A stretch of DNA of 33,620 bases from Magnetospira sp. (GTDB taxonomy: Bacteria > Pseudomonadota > Alphaproteobacteria > Rhodospirillales > Magnetospiraceae): positions 1 to 33,620 of the forward strand of contig JANQIL010000102.1 in assembly GCA_028282245.1 (NCBI GenBank), written 5' to 3'. Made by a program: the position numbers and the translations under genes. The notes below the pieces were generated by a model. It ran no database searches and had not been told where the DNA came from. It saw only the letters and a list, made by a program, of their open reading frames with translations. Below, piece after piece: positions 27,002 through 33,620 of this stretch (positions within the stretch are counted from its first letter, which is position 1; the number at the start of each line of letters is the position of its first letter).

Positions 27002-28506
27002 GCGCAGAGCTGGCGCAGCACGACGGCGCGGAACTTGGCCGCCGTGAGTTGATCGAGCGTCGACCAATCCTCGCAGTGGCCGGTCATTTCCCGCGACCAT
27101 TTCTTGAACGACGCGCGCGGCGACGCGACCCGGCTCGAACCGTCGGATCTCATCGGCTTATCGGGATTGCCGGCCCAATGGATCATCCTGGGCAGTTCCG
27201 GCCGGAACCAGTAGAAACGAAGCCAACGGTCCGTCCGGCCCTGGGACAGGGCGCGCACCGCAGCGACCCCGCTCATGCCGGTGGTCCAATCGGCCGGCTG
27301 ACCGAACAGGCCGGCGACATGATCGGTCAGCAGGGTCGCTTCCGCGCAGTCGTTCATGAACCAGTCGTCAAGGGCGCGCAGGTGCCGGTCGGCGGGCACC
27401 TCGCCGAACGTGGTCATGTCGTCGTCGGGAGTGACCAGCGCCGCGCCACCTGCGCCCATCAGTTCGAGCAGGTCGCCTTCGATCCCCTTCAGGCCGCCGG
27501 ACATGTGCCGCCCGCCGCCGATCTTGGTGATCAGGGATTCGATCCGTCGGTCCACCGTTTCCAGATAGGCGATGCGGCGGTTCGAGCGGTCGGCCATCAG
27601 GCCGACCACGAAACCCTTGGCCAGCTCGGCGCAGGCGCCGCGGGTTTCCAGCGACAGATAGCACGGTTCCGGGTGATGGCAGGCGATCAGCCCCCACAAC
27701 TCTCCGCCGACCACCACCGACAGCGAAAACGATGCCTTCACGTTCATGTTGGCCAGGTATTCCATGTGCACCGGCGAAACGCTGCGCAGGTCGGCATGGG
27801 TCAGGTCCGGCGAACCGATGGTGGGATCGCGGGCCAGCAGCGGAACCGGCCGCGCGGTGGCGTCGGCGATCAGCCGATAGGGGTTTTTCCGGTAGAGGTC
27901 GCGCGCGATCTTGGGAATGTCGGAGGCCGGAAACCGCAGACCGAGGTATTCGTCGAACGAGGCGCCGCCGCCGACCTCGGCGATCACCTCGCCGCTCCAG
28001 TCGTCGCGGAAGCGATAGACCATCACCTTTTCGAAGCCGCTGACGGTCCGCACCGTCTGGGCGACGCGGCGCGCCAAGTCGTCGAGATTGACGTCGCGTC
28101 CGGACGTGCCGAGAACCAGGGTGAAGTCCATCGGCGGAACCCGGTTGGCGGCCAGCGGCTGGGTTTCCTGCAATTCCAGGATCAGGCCGTCGGGGGTGTC
28201 GATGACCCCCAGGTCGACGGACTTGCCGTTGCGGCCGCGAACGCCAAGGATCAGCCGCCGCCCGGCTACCGCCGTCGGCATTCCGACGTCGGTATTCGGC
28301 ATGGTCGCGAACAGGATGTCGGGGCGGTTGCCAAGCACCTCGTCCGGCGACAGTCCCGTGAGGTCCGCGACGTTGGCGCTGACCTGGACGATGACGCGCT
28401 CCGGCCCGCCCACGACGGCGAGGACTCCAAAGGGTTGTATCGCATTTGAAAGATGCAGTTTTTCCTGTTCACACAAAAAAATGAGATCGTCGAACCGGGA
28501 TTCCAT
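26998..28506 (-). CDS. bphP: Bacteriophytochrome photosensory protein without output domain
   Basis: This 502-residue protein has PAS (about 20-115), GAF (about 125-305) and PHY (about 315-500) domains. Cys12 in LCEQEKLHLSNAIQPFG is at the biliverdin attachment site. FPASDIPKIARDLY and LRSVSPVHMEYLANMNVKAS are the GAF signatures, with the histidines of SPVHMEYL and IACHH. The PHY tongue has MIHWAGNP and PRASF. The sequence ends just after the PHY domain, so no kinase or GGDEF output is attached. The start at 28506 is chosen because Cys12 then falls in its usual N-terminal place. It overlaps bphO. Confidence 0.93.
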   Translation of the reverse strand: MESRFDDLIFLCEQEKLHLSNAIQPFGVLAVVGGPERVIVQVSANVADLTGLSPDEVLGNRPDILFATMPNTDVGMPTAVAGRRLILGVRGRNGKSVDLGVIDTPDGLILELQETQPLAANRVPPMDFTLVLGTSGRDVNLDDLARRVAQTVRTVSGFEKVMVYRFRDDWSGEVIAEVGGGASFDEYLGLRFPASDIPKIARDLYRKNPYRLIADATARPVPLLARDPTIGSPDLTHADLRSVSPVHMEYLANMNVKASFSLSVVVGGELWGLIACHHPEPCYLSLETRGACAELAKGFVVGLMADRSNRRIAYLETVDRRIESLITKIGGGRHMSGGLKGIEGDLLELMGAGGAALVTPDDDMTTFGEVPADRHLRALDDWFMNDCAEATLLTDHVAGLFGQPADWTTGMSGVAAVRALSQGRTDRWLRFYWFRPELPRMIHWAGNPDKPMRSDGSSRVASPRASFKKWSREMTGHCEDWSTLDQLTAAKFRAVVLRQLCA

Positions 28507-28606
28507 CTCTGATGTCCATTCGAATAATAGAAATCCTTGGTTGATATGGCGTGGGCGTTTCGCAGGTGACGGCGGACGCGAACGGCCGCAAGTCGTTGCG
28601 GACTCA

Positions 28607-28634
28607 AGTGTAGTCCTTCCGATGCACGATTCAA
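28607..28634 (-). promoter_or_regulatory. Candidate promoter of the bphP-bphO pair
   Basis: On the minus strand TTGAAT (28629-28634) and TACACT (28607-28612) are separated by 16 bases. This lies between the long GGDEF-EAL gene (stop at 28687) and the bphP start (28506) and would give a leader of about 90 bases. Nearby GGCGA/TCGCC (28641-28655) could be a weak hairpin. If real, the pair can be transcribed apart from the upstream gene. Confidence 0.4.
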
Positions 28635-28686
28635 TGGCGTGGCGAATCAATCGCCGGATTGGTCGATCGACAGGCCGGTTCGCGAG

Positions 28687-31600
28687 TCAGGTCGCCGCGA
28701 GCTTCGCCTCCGTCTCGTTCAGCAGGGCCTCGAAATCCTCGGCCGACAGCGGCTGATGAAACAGGAATCCCTGCGCCGCGTCGCAATCCATTTTCTTCAG
28801 TTCGGCGAGTTGCTGTTCCGTCTCGACGCCCTCGGCGATGACCCGCATGCCAAGCGAATGGGCCATTGATATGATGGCATCGGCGATCGCCTTGTCATCC
28901 GGATCGTCGGCGATCCCGTCGACGAAGCTGCGGTCGATCTTGATTGCCTTGATCGGATAGCGCTTGAGGTAACTGAGCGACGAATAGCCGGTGCCGAAAT
29001 CATCGATGCTGATCCCGAACCCATGGGATTTCAGGTCGAGGAGCGCCTTGACGACATGTTCCGAGTTCTCCATCAGGGAGCTTTCGGTCAACTCGATGCC
29101 AATCCGCGACGGTTCCAGTCCGTGCCGCTCGATCAACACCCGCATCATTTCGTCGACCTTGCCTTTCTTGAAATGCTGCCCCGACATGTTGATGTAGATT
29201 CGCGGCACGTTCAGGCCCGTGCCCAGCCACTGGGCGACGTGCTCGAACACGGTGCGGCAAATCCACTCCGTTAGCCCGACGATCAGCCCGGTCTGCTCGG
29301 CGATCGGAATGAACTTCACCGGCGACACCACGCCGATGTCCGGCAGGGTCCAGCGGACCAGCGCCTCGGCACCCGTTATGCGACCGCTGCGGAGGTCGAT
29401 CTGCGGCTGGTAAACCATCCGGAAATCGCCGCGCGGGATGGCCTGGCGCAGGCCGGTCTCAAGGGTCAGCCTCTGCTGCGCCACCACCTTCATTTCCTGG
29501 GTGAAGCTGCAATACTGGTTCTTGCCCTGGTCCTTCGCCCGGTACATGGCGGTATCGGCGTTCTTGAGCAGGGTCTGGCTGTCCTCGCCGTCGGTCGGAA
29601 ACACGCTCATGCCGATGCTGGCCGAGACGAACAGCTCGCGGCCGTGGATGCCGAACGGGGTGCCAAGCTGGTCGATGATCCGCTCGGCGATCACCGATGC
29701 CATCGTGTAATCGGTATCCTCCAGCAGCACGGTGAATTCGTCGCCTCCCAGGCGGGCCACCGTGTCTTCCTCGCGCACGCAGTCGAGCAACCGCGTCGAT
29801 GCCTCCTTGAGCAGCAGGTCGCCGACGTCGTGCCCCATGGTGTCGTTGATGACCTTGAAGTTGTCGAGATCGATGAACATCACCACGATGTTGGTGTGGG
29901 TGCGCTTGGCGCGCGCGATGGCGTGCTTCACCCGATCGGTGAACAGGCTGCGATTGGGTAGGTTGGTCAGGTCGTCATGGGTCGCCAGATACTCGATGCG
30001 GCGCTGCGACGACTTGATGACCGTGATGTCCGAGAAGATGCCCACGTAGTTGGTGATGACGCCGTGTTCGTCCTTGACCGCGTTGACGGTCAGCCATTCC
30101 GGATAGACCTCGCCGTTCTTGCGGCGGTTCCAGATCTCGCCCTGCCACCAGCCGTCGCGTTTGATCGCCGCCCACATTTCCTCGTAGAATTCGGGGGAAT
30201 GGCGGCCCGACTTGAGAACCGCCGGGCTCCGTCCGACGACTTCCTCGCGGCTGTAACCGGTTACCGTGGTGAACGCATCGTTGACGGTGATGATGCGGCT
30301 GTCCGCGTCGGTGATCGAGATGCCCTCGCCGGCCCGATGGAACACCTTGGCGGCCAGGCGCAACTGCTCCTCGGCCTGGCGGCGTTCGGTGATGTCCTCG
30401 GCCTGGGTGCACAGGGCATGGACGCCGAGGGCGTCCGAGATCAATGGAAAGCGGACCGTCCGGAACCGCTTGCGCAGGCCTCGGTGCTCGTACTCGTCCT
30501 CCTTTTCCAAGGTTTTCCGTTTCTGGAGCACCTCCAGGTCGCCGTTGCGCAAATGGTCGGCGATGCGGGCCGGCAGGATGTCGTGGTCGGTGTGGCCGAG
30601 AATCGCGTCCTCGCTCAGCCCAATCCAATGCGTGAACCGACGGTTGACGAATTCATAACGCCCCTGGGTGTCCTTGACCGTGAACATGAAGGTGGAGTGG
30701 TTCATCACCTCGGTCATGCGGGCGTGGCTGTCCGATACGCTCTGCTGCGCGTTGTGCAGGTCGGTGTTGTCGACCATCGCGATGATGACGCCGGTCAGGC
30801 TGTCCTCGGCGCTGATGCAAGGCGACACCAGGACATCGTAGTGGCGGTCCCAGAGGGCCAGCGCGACCTCGCGGCCGGTCCGCGTGTCCATCACCGCGCG
30901 GGCGGCCTCCGGCAGGGCCTGTAGCGGTCCGGGCAGCCCGAGCACGTCGAGTTGCTGGCCGCGCACCGCGAACGACAGGCCCAGTTGCAGGCTCGCCGCC
31001 TGGTTCAGGCGCTTGATGGCGAGGTGCCGGTCGAGAACGATCAGCGGGAAGGTCAGGCTGTTGTTGACGTTCTCGAAGTCGACGTTGACGGCCGACAGTT
31101 CGGCCGATTTTCTGATCATCTCCTGGTTGAGGGAAACCAGTTCCTCGTTGGTTGCCTGCAATTCCTCGTTGGAGGCTTCCAGTTCCTCGTTGGTCGCCTG
31201 AAGTTCCTCGTTGGAGGCCTGGATTTCCTCGGTCAGGGCCTGCATTTCCTCGTTCGAGGTTTCCAGTTCCTGGTTGAGGGTCTGCAGGTGCTCGCGGGTC
31301 GCGGTGAGTTCGTTTTCCAGTTCGCCGTTGGAAATCTGCACCGGCTCGTCGGCCGCTCCCTGGCCGCGGTCGCGGGCGCCCGGCGTGACGATCTCGAAAC
31401 AGACCAGGAAATAGTCTTCCGCGTGCGCCCCGGGCAGCGGATGCACCACCACCCGCATCGATACCTTGGCGCGCCCCTTGTCGATCCGCTTGCCCCGGCC
31501 GCGCACCGATTTGCCCTTTTTCTGGGCGTTGTGAATCAGCACCTGAACATCGGTGCGGAACTCTTCGCGGACGATGTTGGTGAGAATCATGCGCGGCTGA

Positions 31601-33243
31601 CCGTCCGGGAACCGGAGAATTGTTTCGAGGTCGCCCGAGGCATGCAGCAGGTTCAGCTTGCCGTCGACCAGGACCGCCGCCGGCACATAGTGCTCGATCG
31701 CCGCCTGCTGGAACAGCGTTCGAATCCGTTCCTCCCGACGCGGCGCCGTCGGGGTTGGCTGGGGCGCGCTTTTCTTGTCGATCTGGTCGCGGAGCAGGGC
31801 GCTGGCGAGGCTCTTGTGCTTGCCGCCCTTGGGTTGGAACAGGCGCCATTTTCCGATCACCGGAATGAACAGGTCGCTCTGCTGGGCGACGCTCTCGGAG
31901 CGGCCAAGGAACAGGAACCCGCGCGTCTTGAGGGCGTGGAACAGAATGGAGAGGACCTTGGCCTGGGTTTCCTGCTGGAAATAGATCAGCACGTTGCGGC
32001 AGGAGATCAAATCCATGTGCATGAACGGCGGATCGAGAATCAGGTCCTGGCGCGCGAACACCACGGTGTCCCGCAGATCCTTCGAAACCTCGCAGTCGCT
32101 GCTGCGCGCGACGAAAAAGGCGTCCGCCAGTTCCGACGGAACCTCCGACAGCGCGGTGATCGAATAGACGCCGCGCCGGGCGGTGGCGAGGGCGTTGACG
32201 TCGATGTCCGTGGCATAGACCACGAGCCGGTTGGAGAGTCCCTTCTGGGCCATCCGGTCAAGGAACATCATGGCGATCGAATAGGCTTCCTCGCCGGTCG
32301 CGCAACCGGGGACCCAGGCGCGGATCTCCTCGCCGGAGAGCTTCTCCTCCAGCACCGCGTCGACCGCCTTGCCCAGCGCCAGAAAGGCGTCGCGGTCGCG
32401 AAAGAAGGAGGTCACCGAAATCAGGATTTCGCGCGTGAGGTTGTCGAGTTCCTTCTCGTTGGCCTGCGCGTAGGCCACGTATTCGGTCACCGATTCGGAG
32501 TGGGTGACCGCCATGCGGCGCTGGATTCGCCGCTCGATGGTTGTCGACTTGTAACCCCGAAAATCGATTCCCACCTGGCGGCGGACCAGGGTGAACAGGA
32601 TTTCCAGGTCGGATGCGGCGTCGCCCTCGGCGCCCGCCGCGTGGATTTCCGGCAGCACGGCCAGCGACAGGATCCGGTTGGCGATCTCCTTGGGCGGCAG
32701 CACCATGTCCACCGCCCCGGTGTCGATGGCCGAGCGCGGCATTCCGTCGTATTTCGCGGTTTCCGGGGTCTGCACCAGAACGGTGCCCCCGGCCGCCTTG
32801 ATCGCCTTGACCCCGACCGCGCCGTCGCTGCCGGTCCCCGACAGGATGACCCCGACCGCCATGTCGCCCAGTTCGTCGGCCAGCGACCGGAAGAACATGT
32901 CGACCGAGGGTTTCGGAACCACCTTTTCCGGCGGATCCAGAAGGTGGAAAATGCCGTCGCGAATCTGAACATTGTGGTTGGCCGGGGCGACGTAGATCAC
33001 GTCGGGCACCGGCGTCTCGCCGTTCTTGACCTCCTGGACCGCCAGCGGCGTGTCGCGGCCGAGCAACTGCACCAGCATGGATCGGTAATGGGGCGACAGA
33101 TGCTGGATCACCACGAAGCTGCAATCGGAGCCGATCTCGATGGCGCCGATCATGGCTGTCAGGGCTTCCAGTCCTCCGGCCGACGATCCGATGCCGACGA
33201 TTGGCCAGGTTATGGGCTTGTGTTTATTGGTGCTTGAATCCAA
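28687..33243 (-). CDS. CheB-CheR-PAS-GGDEF-EAL multidomain protein
   Basis: This 1518-residue protein fuses a CheB methylesterase domain (about 12-195; S21 in GIGSSAGG, IQHLSP, SGTGSDG), a CheR methyltransferase domain (about 212-475; TSFFRDRDAF, PGCATGEEAYSIA, SCRNVLIYF), a PAS-like part, a coiled coil with NEELQATNEELEASNEEL repeats (about 650-735), three PAS parts (about 735-1095), a GGDEF domain (GGDEF at 1166-1170) and an EAL domain (EAL at 1293-1295, DDFGTGYSSL, AEGVET). REED, five residues before GGDEF, is a product-inhibition site. Both c-di-GMP sites look active. The start is TTG 33243 with AAGG upstream. It lies upstream of bphP on the same strand. Confidence 0.93.
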   Translation of the reverse strand: MDSSTNKHKPITWPIVGIGSSAGGLEALTAMIGAIEIGSDCSFVVIQHLSPHYRSMLVQLLGRDTPLAVQEVKNGETPVPDVIYVAPANHNVQIRDGIFHLLDPPEKVVPKPSVDMFFRSLADELGDMAVGVILSGTGSDGAVGVKAIKAAGGTVLVQTPETAKYDGMPRSAIDTGAVDMVLPPKEIANRILSLAVLPEIHAAGAEGDAASDLEILFTLVRRQVGIDFRGYKSTTIERRIQRRMAVTHSESVTEYVAYAQANEKELDNLTREILISVTSFFRDRDAFLALGKAVDAVLEEKLSGEEIRAWVPGCATGEEAYSIAMMFLDRMAQKGLSNRLVVYATDIDVNALATARRGVYSITALSEVPSELADAFFVARSSDCEVSKDLRDTVVFARQDLILDPPFMHMDLISCRNVLIYFQQETQAKVLSILFHALKTRGFLFLGRSESVAQQSDLFIPVIGKWRLFQPKGGKHKSLASALLRDQIDKKSAPQPTPTAPRREERIRTLFQQAAIEHYVPAAVLVDGKLNLLHASGDLETILRFPDGQPRMILTNIVREEFRTDVQVLIHNAQKKGKSVRGRGKRIDKGRAKVSMRVVVHPLPGAHAEDYFLVCFEIVTPGARDRGQGAADEPVQISNGELENELTATREHLQTLNQELETSNEEMQALTEEIQASNEELQATNEELEASNEELQATNEELVSLNQEMIRKSAELSAVNVDFENVNNSLTFPLIVLDRHLAIKRLNQAASLQLGLSFAVRGQQLDVLGLPGPLQALPEAARAVMDTRTGREVALALWDRHYDVLVSPCISAEDSLTGVIIAMVDNTDLHNAQQSVSDSHARMTEVMNHSTFMFTVKDTQGRYEFVNRRFTHWIGLSEDAILGHTDHDILPARIADHLRNGDLEVLQKRKTLEKEDEYEHRGLRKRFRTVRFPLISDALGVHALCTQAEDITERRQAEEQLRLAAKVFHRAGEGISITDADSRIITVNDAFTTVTGYSREEVVGRSPAVLKSGRHSPEFYEEMWAAIKRDGWWQGEIWNRRKNGEVYPEWLTVNAVKDEHGVITNYVGIFSDITVIKSSQRRIEYLATHDDLTNLPNRSLFTDRVKHAIARAKRTHTNIVVMFIDLDNFKVINDTMGHDVGDLLLKEASTRLLDCVREEDTVARLGGDEFTVLLEDTDYTMASVIAERIIDQLGTPFGIHGRELFVSASIGMSVFPTDGEDSQTLLKNADTAMYRAKDQGKNQYCSFTQEMKVVAQQRLTLETGLRQAIPRGDFRMVYQPQIDLRSGRITGAEALVRWTLPDIGVVSPVKFIPIAEQTGLIVGLTEWICRTVFEHVAQWLGTGLNVPRIYINMSGQHFKKGKVDEMMRVLIERHGLEPSRIGIELTESSLMENSEHVVKALLDLKSHGFGISIDDFGTGYSSLSYLKRYPIKAIKIDRSFVDGIADDPDDKAIADAIISMAHSLGMRVIAEGVETEQQLAELKKMDCDAAQGFLFHQPLSAEDFEALLNETEAKLAAT

Positions 33244-33304
33244 TTTTCGAGGCCTTGACGTCTTCGTCGCCGGTTGTGTCGCGACATCCCATGAAGCCCT
33301 TCGC

Positions 33305-33471
33305 CTAGTGTCCCGAATCCGAAGTTCGGAGCATTGTTTGGCAGGCGCTTTCGAACTTCGGATTCGATAAGGACACTAGGTAACGGTCTGATTCTAGTGT
33401 GGTTTTGGAGTCGAAGTTCGACATGGAATTTGCCCCGAATAATGTCGCGAACTTCGCTTCCACCACACTAG
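33305..33471 (+). repeat. Composite double-hairpin repeat, copy 4 (complete)
   Basis: This 167-bp unit has hairpin 1 at 33305-33379, linker GTAACGGTCTGATT at 33380-33393, and hairpin 2 at 33394-33471. Hairpin 2 carries changes on both arms (GGAGTC against GCTTCC) that weaken pairing in this part of the stem. It begins 61 bases from the start of the long GGDEF-EAL gene, so the promoter of that gene must lie within 33244-33304 or in the repeat. Its last CTAG is also the first CTAG of copy 5. Confidence 0.92.
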
Positions 33472-33620
33472 TGTCCCGAATCCGAAGTTCGGAGCATTGT
33501 TTGGCAGGCGCTTTCGAACTTCGGATTCGATAAGGACACTAGATAATAATCTGATTCTAGTGTGGTTTTGGAGTCGAAGTTCGCCATGGAGTTTGCCCCG
33601 AATAATGTCGCGAACTTCGA
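33468..33620 (+). repeat. Composite double-hairpin repeat, copy 5 (cut by window end)
   Basis: A second unit follows in tandem: hairpin 1 at 33468-33542, linker ATAATAATCTGATT at 33543-33556, and the first 64 bases of hairpin 2 at 33557-33620. Its hairpin 1 is identical to that of copy 4 over 75 bases, including GCTTTC in the loop side and ATAA in the bulge, which the three other copies do not have. The array may continue beyond the window. Confidence 0.9.

Overview
The window looks like a chromosomal segment of a GC-rich alphaproteobacterium, probably of the Rhodospirillales. That placement is an inference from a MipZ-type division ATPase, a RatA/COQ10 protein, a bactofilin with an M23 peptidase, a PPi-type phosphofructokinase and a bacteriophytochrome with its own haem oxygenase. 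No rRNA, tRNA, CRISPR array, integrase or transposase was seen.

Layout. 1-214: dyad-rich repeats. 299-2982: a small hypothetical gene, then a minus-strand pair of an exported GH114-like protein and an L-2-hydroxyglutarate dehydrogenase-like flavoprotein. 3009-3175: repeat. 3370-7746: a molybdopterin oxidoreductase overlapping mipZ, then a VWA-like protein and a membrane J-domain protein. 7831-7997: repeat. 8049-14432: a tight plus-strand run of galU, UDP-glucose dehydrogenase, phosphoglucomutase, phosphomannomutase/phosphoglucomutase, a nicotinamidase-like hydrolase and a gamma-glutamylcyclotransferase-like protein, followed by a RatA/COQ10 protein. 15006-15979: pgpA and pncC on the minus strand. 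16211-17960: M23 peptidase and bactofilin. 18019-21563: a DinG-like helicase and a two-receiver protein on the minus strand. 21766-22980: PPi phosphofructokinase. 23092-24768: a hybrid sensor with a solute-binding domain and histidine kinase. 24950-25453: two small genes. 25685-33243: a minus-strand run ending in an XRE regulator and containing haem oxygenase, a bacteriophytochrome without an output domain, and a 1518-residue CheB-CheR-PAS-GGDEF-EAL protein. 33305-33620: two tandem repeats cut by the window end.

How the genes work together. The first four genes of the 8-14 kb run form a complete route from glucose-6-phosphate to UDP-glucose and UDP-glucuronate, precursors of surface polysaccharide. 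The M23 and bactofilin pair belongs to envelope shaping. The haem oxygenase gene overlaps the phytochrome gene and should make its biliverdin chromophore; the phytochrome has no output domain, and the gene just upstream encodes a c-di-GMP synthase/hydrolase with chemotaxis-type domains.

The most unusual content is a family of about 167-bp composite repeats. Each is two related hairpins of 75 and 78 bp in opposite orientation around a 14-bp AT-rich linker, with CTAG at every hairpin foot. Five copies (two cut by the window edges) and one divergent relative with partly different but self-complementary stems lie between genes, and three of the sites are within about 26-61 bp of a start codon. 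The architecture resembles a REPIN or a compound MITE, but I do not recognise the sequence family.
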